Assembly: GCA_032622095.1 (NCBI GenBank)
Contig: CP136069.1
Span: 89,518,618 to 89,582,617 of the forward strand
Source of the DNA: Siphonodentalium dalli
Lineage: Eukaryota > Mollusca > Scaphopoda > Gadilida > Siphonodentaliidae
Direction: 5' to 3'
DNA length: 64,000 nucleotides
Shown: piece after piece, positions 25,367 through 38,328 of the stretch
How positions within the stretch are numbered: position 1 is the stretch's first letter
Layout of the letters: every line of letters begins with the position of its first letter
The notes under the pieces: generated by a model
The model's input: only the letters and a program-made list of their open reading frames with translations
The model's database searches: none
Told to the model about the DNA's origin: nothing
Position numbers and translations under genes: made by a program

Positions 25367-25860
25367 CCGTACTGGTAGCTCAATATGGGAATGATAACAC
25401 GGACACATTGATTTGGTATTATTAATAAATTATTTTATTTTATTTATTGAATTACAACTAGATACCTATCCATCCTTGGGTGTTTCATTACCGTTTTCCC
25501 GTCGAAGTTTGGTGGATGGCTTGAATCCTTCCGTTGTTATCTGTGAGTTTTCAACTTACCTGAGGCTGAGAAATGGACCTCAATGGGCTGGAATTTTACT
25601 CCATCTTTGAGTTACCTGTATTTAAGTCACGTTATACACTGAAAATTACGGTATTAGTACTATTCACTTGTGTGTAACAGTGATTAATTGAATTTTTCTA
25701 AAACATGGAAAATTCCCAATTTTGGTCTGTAAAGACACATTTTTTCCAATTCGAACGGACCCGGACCCATTCCCAAAATAGGCAGAAAAATCCCTGGTCT
25801 GATCCATGATCTCACCTCAATGAGATGTGATGTGGAGACTCAGATCACTTCACTGTTGTA

Positions 25861-27611
25861 ATATTAAATATGTTTATAAATATAATATGACCAATTGAAC
25901 TTAATTATTACAACCAACCTCTAAAATTTTATTGCGAAAAGGTGATAAGTTGAATTCAAATTTAATGAACGAATCTAGTGTTGAAACAATTAATCGACTA
26001 GTCGAAATTGACGTGATTATTAAATTAGTCGATCCCAAAATCTGCTAGTCGACTAGTCGGGGGGAAAAAGCACTACATATGTGCTATCATGACAGCATTG
26101 CCATTGCCTGAACCCAATGTATGCACGTGTAAGCGCAGTTTCTTTTATGTTGATCATCAAAGACATGAAGTGTCGCTGCCGACTGAACACTGTCTAGTTC
26201 GATGGGATGCAATTGACCAGTGATAACTTCTCACTGTGGCACGTGTAATACTAGAGTAATGATGCAACAAAATGGCTTCAATGATATACGATACATAATT
26301 CGCGACAAGTCAAGCTGGTAAAGTCAACTCGGTAACTGAATAGATTCTAGATCATTCTAATACCCATACCCCCCCCACACAATCCTCGCCATCCAAATGT
26401 TATGCAAATGGCTAGATTATTGATACCTGTGCTTCACAAAAGTCCAAATATGAAAGAACTGGTAAAAATGATAAACCAGAATTTTTCTTTTACCGGTACA
26501 TAAAATAATGGAAGTCAACATATTTAAAGTTTTAAATGGTTGCAGATGGAACAAAAGTTCCGGACCAATTGAATCCAAAACTAAACTCGATCCTATAGTC
26601 GCGTCGTTACATACCTACCTCCCGGAAATGACATCACAATAGAAATAATGAGAAATAATAAAAATTGCATTGACCTGAAGATCGACCAAAAGCCATGAAA
26701 GGCCTTGTTGTACATGCAAAAAATGTGTTTGTGTTTATTCACATCTTACCTTTATAGAGCCTACTAGTACATGCCTATTGAAATCATTATTATGCAGTTT
26801 GTAACATAAATTTGAACCAGGACAATCAAATTTAATAAGCAGTTGACACCCTACTTGTCTGATCATCACTAAATCTCATGTGGTAGAGCACGGGGTGGTT
26901 CTTTTAAGTGAACCATCATTGCTGTCACAAAATATTTGTGGGGCTCTGAGTATGAACATCAACAGGGTCTATGAAAAACTGAGCCTACCTATAAGAGTCT
27001 TCGATCATGAATTTATTGAATACTGTACTCATGCAATACCAAACGGAACACAATCCAACACATCACAAGACACATGGAGGGCATCACACACATCTATACA
27101 GGTAGCTTGACTTCCAACATCAAACATCACATGCATCACGTTGACACCAAGAGATGAAACAGCGTGTCTCACCGAGATGACCCTGGCAAACAAATACATG
27201 GGTTGTAGTTGTTGCCTGACCATATCCAGAATGGATATGTATAAATATTTACAAAATGTGATGTGTCAATAACCAACTTCCCTATTGTTGATATGACATC
27301 TATTTTGACACAATCATAACTATGACAACATAGTTAGAAACAAAACCTGTATTAGTATAAAAGGGGTATTGTGAACACAGCATGCGATTTCTACATCCCT
27401 ACACTATTGGGCAAATACATTTAACCAAATGTGACCAACTCTAAAGTTACAAATGAAGACTTAAAATATTATAAAAAACATGATATTAACGGGTGAAAAC
27501 ATATCACAAATATCATATACTATCCTGGGGAAGCATAGGTCGGATGTCATTGTAGTTTACAGTCAACTTTATAACTTTAACATTCTTCAAATCACAGAAG
27601 AATTATGATAA
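25861..27611. other. Intron sequence with fragments only
   Basis: The notable part is 25985-26065, which holds two copies of the palindromic motif CGACTAGTCG in an AT-rich setting; such motifs are seen at ends of some hAT elements. The rest shows no recognisable gene, RNA or complete repeat. Confidence 0.35.
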
Positions 27612-27619
27612 CACTGAGT

Positions 27620-28606
27620 TAGGGCTGGGCGGTATTTCAATATATTGACTATAGTCGGTTTGGAAAGAAAAAACGTATTGAAACCGTGTGTAAAATAAAA
27701 ATTCAATATATCGTAACCGCAATTTTATCACCTCAAAAGACGGTTTCAAATTACAATCCAATACTGAGTTGAATACTTTGGCGGACCGCTGATTGAAAGC
27801 AGCCTTTATCGGTCGCTCCCATGTTATATCTCTGTTGTATTCAATTGTAACCAATTACGCAATGGTTGTATTTTGGGCTGAAGTAGAGCGGTGGAGTATC
27901 TTCTTCCGAATTCAACCTGATAGCGGTGTAACGTCACGAGCGATACTTCGTCCAAACTTTTCGACTCACGACTCGGCGGTATTTGACTGACAATCCGTGA
28001 CATGGTTACCTCGCTACCATCAACCCCAATTTTAAATATAGTTGAGCTGCATTGTCTCCCTTCCGTTTCACCTTGCTATTATTATTTAATTATTATGATA
28101 ATAGATGAATAAAGTTCTCCCCCTTAACTAAATCCCGTGTTCAAAAGTTAATTAAAAATGTTCCGTAATTCATTGTGTGTGATAGACTGCAGACAGCCGA
28201 GAATGAACCATCTTGGCCCAATTCTACTAGGTCCTCTATCAACCTATGAGCACGTGCTTAGCTATGACGTCACGGGAATGTGAATCGCGTGCTGAAATGT
28301 AAACAATGGAGTGATCAGGATAACTTGAGCCTGTAATTCACTCAATGTTGTTGCGTATTCCAGAATGCAGGAACTTTATATAATGGACACATGCCATTCT
28401 GAGAATAGTTTATCATTTACTGCCTGGCGATAGTGTGTAGAATTTTAATCCCTAATAACGAAAACCCGGAGTGTTATGTCTCTCGTTTAAAATTTGATTT
28501 TACTTGATATTTTTCAATAGTAAAAGAATATTCAATAAAACCGTATATCGCGGTGTTATTTTGGAAAAATCGCGGTTTTTTAAAACGTCAATACCGCCCA
28601 ACCCTA
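27620..28606. mobile_element. hAT-type non-autonomous element with perfect 8-bp target duplication
   Basis: The ends are TAGGGCTGGGCGGTATT (27620) and AATACCGCCCAACCCTA (to 28606), inverted with one mismatch. The direct repeat CACTGAGT flanks it at 27612-27619 and 28607-28614. It is 987 bp long with no transposase ORF. The end sequence and duplication length are diagnostic of hAT. Confidence 0.88.
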
Positions 28607-29039
28607 CACTGAGTGTATGACGATAGAGCGACGTTGACAGCTCGAATGCAAATTATAGACTGAAAAGCCCGCGAAACTATGTTACCTCAACTTACATGTG
28701 ATTGGCTGCTATCATTAGTCTCCGACTGTTTGGTCTCAGATTGGGCGCTAACATATACAGAAGATAGAGTGTGCGGATAAGTTATTGTGCTAAGGTAAGA
28801 ATATGAATATTAGCAAAATTTAGAACAGAAATGCAAGTGGGCACAGGAGATGTAAAGATGGAATGGAACCAAGCATGCGAAATGAAATGATTATGATGCA
28901 GCTATAAGATGTATAGTAGTGAGTTAGGTTTTATAACTGAGTTAGTATACATATGTAGTATGACTACTACAACGTTAAAGGCATACACTGTTTTGTACAT
29001 AAAATAACACTGTCACACTCACATGATCACCGCAAGATG

Positions 29040-29475
29040 GGAGTAATCTCATTTTTCCAAATTTCGTTTAAAAAAAGCCACCGGCAGAAATTTTTGATTT
29101 TACTCTTTGCATTACACAATTTACAGTCCACTTCCCTTATCCGATCGTCACCAAACTTCGTATTGATCTTGATATTGATCTACTAGATGGGAGCTATCAA
29201 ATGCTTTTGAATTTCATTGGAAAAAATGGCTGCCAGTGTCCTTGGATTTAAATTTATATATATCTCTTCATGTTGATATCTAGTATTACTTATACATTTC
29301 AACTTTCCGCATTCCTAAACGCTTCATTGACTGTAACACATGAAATTACCCCCCCCCCCCCTCAAAGTTGATCTACAGTGTCATTGACACTTTAATTTAT
29401 CATAATATTAATTGCTCAGCAATAAATTAACTCCTCCCCAAGTTGAGCTACAGTGTTATTGACACTTTCATTTTA
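29040..29475. mobile_element. Truncated copies of the hairpin-tailed 'AGCTCAACTT' family
   Basis: It holds 'tttactctttgcat', 'atggctgccag' and the family's right tail 'agttgagctacagtgt' with the hairpin AGTGTyATTGACACT, twice (about 29371 and 29440). The left hairpin is missing, so these are 5'-truncated or rearranged copies of the elements at 48685 and 55716. Confidence 0.5.
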
Positions 29476-29699
29476 TTTATAGCTACTTTCGGTACCAAAG
29501 AAACAGAAGAGACGCTCCAGTTTCAATTGCCAGAGAAACAGGCCAATTTACACTGAAATAAAGATTAAAGGTTTGCTTGAATATTTATGTGAAAATACCC
29601 CTCCCCTTTCCTCCCTGAATAATTTCGGGAAAATAGAAATGTGCGGTGTCCATCTATGTTTCCATCCATCCAAAACACTTGTTGTGCAAATGATAACTT

Positions 29700-30110
29700 G
29701 AATAGTATTTGACAGAGTTTGTCCCGATCAAGTTTGAATTTGGATCCTATCTGACCATTTCTGGCGTATTTGTGCCCCTTTTTTACTTTTGCTGATTATT
29801 TTGTTAGCTATAACCGTTGATCAAACTTCAACCGATTCAATTCATATTGGGTATATGGATCTTTTACAACATTATCTTGATTGAGTTCAAAAACCAGATT
29901 TGTCTGATTTTTATTTTAATTACCTGAGTTATGGCACTTATTCTGAGATATGGTTCTTTAGCTCATCCATTTTTAGTGATTTCGGTCAAACAGATTCACT
30001 CTTATGGGCAAAATTACTCGAACAGAGCCATATTTGATGTGCTACCCTTGTTTTAAAACTGTTTTAAAATTAATTTATCAGATTTGAATCCTGGTCACAC
30101 ATGGACCATC
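29700..30110. repeat. Dispersed repeat fragment
   Basis: It resembles 38560-38760, 48490-48680 and 54150-54340 in short phrases such as 'caagtttgaatttgg', 'gagttatg(g)cac' and 'gcccctttttt'. These look like decayed copies of one interspersed family. No ends are defined. Confidence 0.35.
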
Positions 30111-30139
30111 CTTACCTAATATAAGCTAAATCGGTCTGA

Positions 30140-30204
30140 TGGTATATATAAGAAAATGCATTGCCACAAAATTTCAGGAAGCTCCAGTCATGGAAGGTTT
30201 AAGA
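30140..30204. mobile_element. Fragment of the twin-hairpin MITE family
   Basis: 'tatataagaaaatgcattg' followed by 'tttcaggaagctccagtcat' matches the right part of the element at 53222-53447 with a few substitutions. Only the terminal 65 bp are present. Confidence 0.5.
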
Positions 30205-32485
30205 AATAACTCTTACGGTTATGCAGTTATGTATAATCGAAAAGGTTTGTGCGACCTGAAAATTTCTGATCGTTTGACAAAAAATTTAACTAAAATACTG
30301 CACTGTATTGATGAAGAAACCTGACAACTCGACTAAATTAGCGACAATGGCGAGTCAGTTAAACAGACACCTCTCTAATTATTCACCAGTGAGAATCCCG
30401 GATTGCCACAGCATTTCCGCAAACACGGATAACACCCAATTTCTCCCGGAATCATCAAACGCCCACATTGAAAATCCCAAAACGAAGTTTTTTTAATTTT
30501 TTTAATTCGTGCATATCCGGGAATTCCCCAAATGACAGTAACTTCTGGTACCGTAAATACCCACACATTGATGACTTTCACAGAATATACCATCGGTAAC
30601 TTTGATGTTCCCTGATTCAAGAATTATATTAATTGATTTTCACACCCTGGTGAAGCCACACTAAACAAAGTTTCTGCTTCTTAAAATTAGTTAATAAATG
30701 GTGGAATGTGTGCATTTCTTTTGGGGGGTTAAACCGTTAGACGAGTCCACTTTATAGTTTATTCCGAATTATACTTTCGGTTTCGCGCTTATCCGGCTGT
30801 ATCAGGTGGAATTCTGAGAATTTTTGCTTAGTTTATACGAAGTGTCTGCTTCTTTCTCTTCAATAAATGGTGGTATCGCCCACTCACAGCAGCTCTATTA
30901 CAAGTACCAACAGGACAATCATTACCATTTTATTTAGGTCTATCTATTTATAAAATAAACACAAATAGAAACTCAAAAAATATATATAATATTCATCATA
31001 AAAATTATTTTTGGAACATGAAGATATTTGGGCATACCTCCCACAAAAATCTCCCGGATTGACATTTTAAAAACTTAACAGGTCTGGTGGCTACCCTGGT
31101 CACAGACACAACAATTACGTCGCATGATTTCACTCGGCGGCACCCTTTGATCAGTTTAACAGTAGTGCGATGCTTGCAAACCGACACGTGCGCTGCAGGG
31201 GTTTTCACTTTCAAATCAGGGTGTAAAAAACGTGTATTACATTGACCCTGTAACAATCTTAATTGGCACGCGCCTCAATTATTTAATCGAAACTTGATGC
31301 ATAATTTGTATGCATGTTTCACCTTTTTGGACAGGTACATGTACAGCAGTTATTCGGGAATAAATGCGGTTAAAAAGCATAATTATCGACCAACTATTTC
31401 CTTCCACGATTCTGCAGGCCCCGTTATAAAACTCCTGTATATGGGGCCAGAGGCTTATGCTTTGGAATTGATTCGGCGGTTAAATTAGGACTCGGAATAG
31501 GGAGGAGTCTTTACAAACCTTGTGCCATTTTATAAATCATACATGCACATTCTATTACCAACGAAAAGCCTTAATATTAGGTGTACTACAAAAATAGATA
31601 TTCAACAGAGAAACGTAATTACATGTATATTAGCGTTGTAGGCCTACGGCTACTCGTGTTTTAGATTTGGCGGCAGAATGCTCAGTTTAATTCAATTAAT
31701 CGTGGCGACCACGGGGCAATAAAACTTTCAGATTGTTGAGCTGTAGCTTTCCGTTTATTCTGAGAGTCACACGGCCAGGTGAAAATGCGATGTGAAGATG
31801 ATGGCACGGGTATCATTATTTATATCTAGATAGAATTGGGTATATTGTCGGATATAAAGCAAGTTTTCTGTCAGAGACTTCAGCAACTGGACACAAAGGT
31901 ATTGAGAATACCAACTTTAATCTTGCATTTAGAATATGGTACATTATAGATGCAAAAAAACTTTATTTAGATCAATATTATTGAAAAAAAAAAAAATCCC
32001 CCAAAAAAAAAAAATTCCTGACCTACCTACCTGGATTTTTTTGCTCATGAAATCCGAAACAGACATGTATTTTTTTTTGGCCTAACTCATAACCTTAATC
32101 GAAACAAGAGTTATTTCTTATATCTTAATCTGTCATTTCACAGGAGAACCACCATAATAAGGTGGAACTTGGAGATAATGTCCGAAGAAAACACATATAT
32201 TTGAAGCAGACATGCTGTCACTCAGACATCTAATTATCGATTGATCAAGTGGCATAATAAATTCATCGTTTTTTATTGGCTAATGGCATGTCACACAATG
32301 GCAAGTTCGCTGTGCATGTTCCTAATATATTTCGCTGTGACAGTTGTTAATTTCAATTCTTAGAAATTGTTAGAACGAGTCATGTTGATTTTCCTAAGTA
32401 CTTGTGAACTGAGGGATAGGATAGGATAATTTTATTTACAATATCCACATGAAAGTACAAATACAAATAAATATAATAGAATAGG
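30205..32485. other. Intron sequence without recognisable genes
   Basis: AT-rich. A low-complexity stretch at 31983-32030 has two runs of A around CCCCC. I found no coding segment with splice sites and no RNA gene. Confidence 0.35.
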
Positions 32486-32686
32486 CATATACAGTAATGC
32501 CCTAAGTAATCAACTCCTTAACCACAGCAGAATTATGGGTAACTTTTCAGGATTTAGTCGGAAGTATGGCTTGTTGAGAGCTTTCTGATGAATGGCAACA
32601 AGCCATATTTCTGACTAAATCCTGAAAAGTTACCCATAATTCTGCTGTGGTTAAGGAGTTGATTGCTTAGGGCATTACTGTATATG
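32486..32686. repeat. Long fold-back, 91-bp arms, 19-nt loop
   Basis: The arms 32486-32576 and 32596-32686 start with CATATACAGTAATGCCC and its reverse complement. I see only three mismatches. All three would be G-U pairs in a plus-strand transcript. It is probably a palindromic MITE; it would also give an almost perfect RNA hairpin if the host gene's intron is transcribed. Confidence 0.85.
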
Positions 32687-33472
32687 TTTGGGGTAATATA
32701 GTAAAAACTGTCTGTCTTCCTATCATCCCTTATCAGTACAGTATATTGACAGGGCTGTCCTACACAAAGGAATTCTGTTGCAACATCGAAATTCCCTTTT
32801 ATATCGCAGATAGTTTCGTATAATTTTCAATGACATTTTTAGATATGCGGTATATAGGTCATATCACTTGATGATTTCTGTAGCGGAAAGTAATCAAGAA
32901 ATTTTGTTTATCGAGAAATAAACTTACTTTTTTATAGTATTCCGTAGATTGAATGCTTATGTTTAAATTATAAAATATCTCCTTGTGAATTAGACCAAGT
33001 CATCTCTGTCCACAACAGCATGGGATATCGGTTGGGATTATGCTGTTTTGGGCTGAGTCTTGCCCTGTTTATCTTCTATATTACATACTTTCATTCAAAA
33101 GACTACTAATACATGTACATGTGGAGCCCGGGCATTCACATAAACCCCTGAATGTGATTAATTATCTGACATGTCCGCGATTAATCTGTCTTCAAAATGT
33201 TATATCATTTACCATGATACAGCCTTCATAGATGGCTACGGCAATCAGCATTGCCGAAGCAATTTGCTGAAGCAAACTGGGGCACGGCATACTGTTGCCG
33301 TAGCGGATTGCCGAAGCCAAACGATCTGAATTAAGAGGGCTGATGATAGTACAAGCTAAAGTGATGATACAATCGTTTAATGCATTGTTTACATGCATTT
33401 TCTGATAGCGTGACAAATCAAAATTCTCTGGAAAACGAGGTTTTGTTTACTTATAAATCTTGTTGCGTTGAC

Positions 33473-35720
33473 ATTTGGGCCATTCCACGCAAAGTGGTCC
33501 AGAAAACAAAAAAATTCAAATTGGACTCAGGGTCACAATTTATACTTTTTCTCCATAATGTTGATCCAATTTATCAGGAAAAAATATTTGTATGTGGAAT
33601 GTACATGTGTATGCCTTGCACAGCAGTGTTCAAATGTATGGCTACTATAGCCAAACAATTGATTCTATACATTTTGAAATGCTGATGCTGTCTAGGAAAA
33701 AATGTTACGATTAACAAACTGATTCACATGTCATATTACAAATAATGACCACCTTATTCTGTAGGCATGCCTGTTACTTGGATATATGATGTATATCAAG
33801 AAAAAAAATTGTCATGAAATTCACCTTTGGCTTGTAACACACGTGACAGAATTAACAGTATTTTTTACTTAAATTTTGGAAATACTGCACAATGTTTCAC
33901 ATTATTACATATTCAAAGGTAGAAACGTTTTCGGGAAAAACTTGTTGAACTTGATCACCACCTAATGCCCAGATGCATGGTTTAATTTTGGTAACACATG
34001 TGACGTCACGTGTGTTACAAAAATGACACATGGCTTATAGTGATTGAAAACATGGGTCCAAGACTTCTGAAAGCTGTTTCTAGATTAATTATGTTGCTAA
34101 TATCTGTAAACAGACTAGATTCACACACTCATTTGGATATGTTAATTAATTCCTGACATCTACGGCTAAGCATCAGAACCTGTTCTGAACTGAATGCATC
34201 ACAGGTGTCTGGCTAACACATCCACATACAGATTATATTGATCTCAAAACAGATCTGCAGACTCCTCTATGCCAAAACACATCTGAAACATGATCCTTTA
34301 TATTGGTCTGACTATAAGTGGACTGTCACATCTTTTCAATGATAGATCTTAGTAATCCAAAATACAATAATTAATCAATATTAATTAGAAAATGGATTAA
34401 AATTGCACTGATGAGGTGTATGCATCAGGTCTTAATTTTGTATTGTCACATGGTTGACTCATTTTATCTGGTAAAATGGCAAATTGACAAATAATCTTTT
34501 ACATCTACTTCCAAAAGTTACAAAACCCACTATTTCTGGCCCTCAGTCAAGCTCAAATACATAAAATCTACACTTGTACATGGCTCCAGAATATTTACTA
34601 AAGTGATAGGAATTATTGCATCCGAACAAATAGTGCCTATTTTTCTGCAGCATCTAGTGTACATGTAGCAGTGAAGAGTGTTCTGTTAGTTTCTTCTTGA
34701 TACAGTAAGAACGAACGCTGATCTCAATTATCTACACATAACATTTTTTGGTGGCAATGAATGAAGTATGACAGTGTATATTATACCTTCACAATATCTA
34801 GAGGGATTGGTGTCATACTGTATGTTGTAAGTCATTCGTGCATTCATAATCAAGCCGATTCTGGAACATGACAATGATGTGCACCCACAACTTTCAATTT
34901 GAAGTTTGAAGCTTTTAATACCCCCTTAAGCTGGGCACATGTGTTCATTTCAGTCACATACCATACATCTCAGATATATATACCAGTAATATGGTCTCAC
35001 ATTTTAGTGGTTTAAGAAAATTTAACCAAAGTATTCTCTGCAGCTAGCTTTGCTTAAACAGTTAAATGGATTGTGAACAAATACTTTCTATCTAATGATG
35101 TTGTTTACCAATAATGGGCTTTGTTTATGTCTTGTAATCTCATGTTCCCTTGTACCTCTCTTCTTATGAATTGATATTAAATTGTGTTATGTTCTGCTGT
35201 AATATGCATAAAATCATCTTTTGAAACAAAACTAGTGCATAAAATTGACAATCGGTTATGAACTGATTTAAAATAGGATACTTGTTTCGCATGCGTAACA
35301 CATGTGACAGAGCGATGTAACACACGTGACAGTGAATATGCTATCAGGGTGAGAAATACATTCAACTCTCATTAAAAGTACTAATTGCACATTGAAGTAG
35401 AGTCTTTTTTCTTATTAGAAAGAAGCGCCAATTATGTATCGAACAAGTAACTTCACAGACTTTTTGCATAGAAAACAGAGGTCCTTTTTTTCTCATTTGT
35501 GTTCTGTAACACATCTGACAGTCATATACAAGCTTGTACACTAATACATTTACTACACAGCCTTAAGGACCGATCGCATAGTTATGATGGGGTTATTATC
35601 TCGACTATGCAGTGAATCATTTTATATTATACTGAATGCACACCAAATGCTGCTTGAAATATCACCAAAATTGCGTGCAAAATTGCATGCAAAAACACAC
35701 GTGACATGGAATGTCCCATT
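33473..35720. mobile_element. Candidate 2.2-kb element rich in GTAACACACGTGAC motifs
   Basis: The boundaries are imperfect inverted ends: ATTTGGGCCATTCCACG on the left and CATGGAATGTCCCATT on the right. Between them 'gtaacacacgtgacag' and close variants occur near 33836, 33991 (as a palindrome), 35296, 35316, 35506 and 35690. No ORF of useful length and no target duplication are seen, so the limits are tentative. Confidence 0.45.
33991..34018. promoter_or_regulatory. 28-bp near-perfect palindrome centred on TGACGTCA
   Basis: Two GTAACACAyGTGAC motifs meet head to head around TGACGTCA, the palindromic CRE/ATF core, with a single asymmetric position. It lies inside the element above. Any regulatory role is inference from the motif. 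Confidence 0.4.
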
Positions 35721-36088
35721 TAACAGACCTCATATGCATGTTTGATATCATCATGCTTGGAAAAGGCTGCCCTCTATGTTCATAAACACAAAGCATCCAT
35801 TTGACCCAATCCGAAGAAATACAAGCACGTAACTCCCGCCCACGATTCTTGGCGTAAAGTCCTTATTGAAGAGTAATGGTATGGGACTTGGTCCAAAACA
35901 GCATCAACCCAACCAATATCCCAATCTGTTCATTCTGTTGTGGACCGAGTAGACTTGGTATGCATGTGAATATGACTGATGATGTTCTGTGTATGTGCTG
36001 TTAAACCCTCGTACCCTGGATGCAGATTAGATCAAGCAGATTGTGATTTGAATATGGCATTTTTGCCTATCCGATTTTGCATTTTTAG

Positions 36089-36104
36089 CATATGTGGAGA
36101 CAAG
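36089..36104 (+). CDS. Possible 16-nt micro-exon of the split gene
   Basis: CATATGTGGAGACAAG lies between a pyrimidine-rich acceptor (gattttgcatttttag) and an ideal donor (AAG|GTAAGT). If exon 1 ends at its better donor (21207, phase 0), these 16 nt supply HMWRQ plus one base and bring the frame into the exon at 36315 without a stop. The match could be chance: splice signals are good, but the exon is tiny and the phase agreement has a one-in-three prior. Confidence 0.3.
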
Positions 36105-36314
36105 GTAAGTTTCCACTTAGTGTTTTATATACAATACTCATATTTTCAACTATTTGTGAACATTTCCTACTGATGCATACAAATCCATCTGCACTGTATT
36201 ATCTGTTCATCTGTCTGTTTTCTGCTTATATTTCTAGACGAATAATATGTTTTCCAATCTATACTTTCTTAACTAAATTGGAGAATCTTTTCAGTAAATG
36301 TTTCTATTTGACAG

Positions 36315-36373
36315 ATGATACAAATTCAACCCCAGCTGAGAAACTCAAAGACCGGGCGAAGTCTGCTTTATAC
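36315..36373 (+). CDS. Exon 2 of the split gene
   Basis: The acceptor is tttctatttgacag and the donor is TAC|GTAAGTG, both strong. Read with two leading bases completing a codon, it gives DTNSTPAEKLKDRAKSALY, charged and helix-prone. It ends in phase 0 and joins exon 3. The other frames do not splice on without a stop. Confidence 0.6.
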
Positions 36374-36838
36374 GTAAGTGATTATGTTATACTTTTCAAT
36401 GCACTATTGGATTGAAGAAAGTAGGGCATGTTTCATATACTAGTAAAATATTCATACATTTCTCTAAACAGTAATAATTCATCTCTATTTAAGAACTGAA
36501 TAACAATGCCATATAATATCAGTGCTGGCCTTATGAAAAATCTGCAGGGACTAAAATTCGCCCTCGCCAACATACTTTGCAGGGGCTAAAATATTTTGCA
36601 GGGGCAATTTCTGTTTTATGGGGTATTTTAAATTTTATGTTGTAACATATGAAATACAAGTAAACTGACATATGTCATATTGCATATAACTTATTATGTG
36701 GTAAGTGATAATATTTAAATTTAATTAATTTATAATCATATATTAATTGTGAAATTATCAATGAATGTTGTATAACTTATTAATGTTTAATAAAGTACTT
36801 TTATAAATGTTATACCATGTCTTGCATATATGGTATTG

Positions 36839-37110
36839 TTGTGTTTGTTCCTTTATGCCTGATCCAAGTGACCTAATGGTTAACCAGAATCAATCAATCA
36901 TTATAATATATTTATATCATATATTACATGCTGTTATACTGTATAATACATGTATGAGGTGACATCATGATAAGATATTATTGTAAGTTAACCAGAATCA
37001 ATCATTATGCCATGCATATATTGTACATACATGTACATGATATGTTTGTGTTTGTTCCTTTATACCTGAGTGACCAAGTTACCTAACCAGAATCAATCAT
37101 TATATCATGC
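36839..37110. repeat. Diverged tandem duplication
   Basis: 'tgtgtttgttcctttat' occurs near 36840 and 37045, and 'aaccagaatcaatcatta' near 36881, 36989 and 37084. These are roughly 200-bp repeated blocks in AT-rich DNA. Confidence 0.45.
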
Positions 37111-37690
37111 ATTTATTTGTTCCATACTTTTATCTATATAATCCATCGGTACATTCGTGGCTTCCGTACATTTGTGAAATTTCGTCCACTTCTATCGCGT
37201 CAAAACATACATTATTCCGTACATATCATAAATTAAATCACTTCTATGTTTGTATCATCTCATAACCCATCCGTGCTATGTATAAATCACTCATTTCATG
37301 TAATTAATTGCACGATATCGCGTTATTTATTCTTTGTTTTCGCCACTTCATTCACCTCATTTGTTTACATGTCAGCGAGCACTGTTGCGCGATTGGTGGA
37401 TTCCTTCGTAGCCCCACCCATCGCTGTCAACAGCGCTCATCAAACCTTGTAGGTAAGGTATGATTTGCGGGTAGAACTGCACGTTCACAGTTAGGTCATG
37501 TAATCGTCAGTCTGTCACTGGTGACGGGTGTGTAGCATGGTTTGACCTAATTAGATATACCGGTGGCAGCCGACTGTTAACATAGCATGTGTCTCCTGCT
37601 TCAAATATGCGATGTCGCGTTGCCTTATATGTTTTCAAACGGATAACTCATCAAAATTACGACTGCAAAAATATGTTGGGTAGTGAATGT

Positions 37691-37765
37691 TGCGCGAGCG
37701 ATATATCGCCCACACGAAATTGAAATTGCGCGGGCGACGCGCAAGCGATAAAATCGCTCGCGCCA
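37691..37765. repeat. CpG-rich fold-back
   Basis: GCGCGAGCGAT on the left is mirrored by ATCGCTCGCGC on the right, with other 'gcgacgcgc' and 'gcgat' motifs between. It stands out against AT-rich surroundings and is probably the end of a mobile element. Confidence 0.4.
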
Positions 37766-38328
37766 TATTGCCAGGCCTGCATATTGCCATAGTGCCGAAA
37801 CATGATATCTTTCTGCACAATCATTTTATTGTAAATAACTGCAGTATATATGCCAATGCAGATATAACATGATCTTAACATGAAAATACAATTCAGCCCT
37901 TGGGGTTAAAAATTCACTGAAATATAACAGTTATTTTTTATTAATTTTACTGGTAAGATAGAACATGAGACTCGTTCTATCCTTCGGTGCTTGCACTCGT
38001 GCCATATCAACAAACCAATTAACACACTCGTGTCATTCTGTGTATTTATTATCTATCATTTTGGGTGACGTAAGCATTGACGCTCTTTATAAGACGTGAT
38101 CAATTAATTTTTTTCTAGACTGAGACGAATTCAAAACATATTAAAACCAATTGTTTTGAAAATTGATATATAGCCATCAAAACCTTCTATTAGTGGGCTC
38201 ATGGGTCCAATCTAATTATTTGTTTTACATAGAAAATGTACAGATGATGGTTTTATTGTGTCAAATCGGACAGGTTATATTTAATGTATGAGGACCTCAT
38301 TTTTTTCTGATGTTTTTCCAAAATACAG

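Larger units (their letters stand above)
21900..25796. mobile_element. hAT-like non-autonomous element, itself carrying insertions
   Basis: The ends are CAGGGATTTTT (21900) and AAAAATCCCTG (25796), with further diverged inverted similarity inside (CCCATTCCCAA on both sides). CAGGG ends are typical of hAT elements. Only GTCTG is duplicated directly at both sides; a full 8-bp duplication is not visible. No transposase is seen. Confidence 0.5.
21825..25860. mobile_element. Outer fold-back element split by later insertions
   Basis: The left arm (from 21825, core AAGTGATCTGAGTCTCCA at 21832) and the right arm (its reverse complement, ending at 25860) match over about 45 bp with a few changes, then continue as AAGGTGAGAT / ATCTCACCT. 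Without the insertion at 21900-25796 the element would be a short palindromic MITE of about 140 bp. Confidence 0.6.

Noticed and set aside
36026-36104. Longer exon starting after 'ctggatgcag'
   Set aside because: Its open frame ends in phase 0 at the donor, which does not continue into the exon at 36315 without breaking the following exon's frame.
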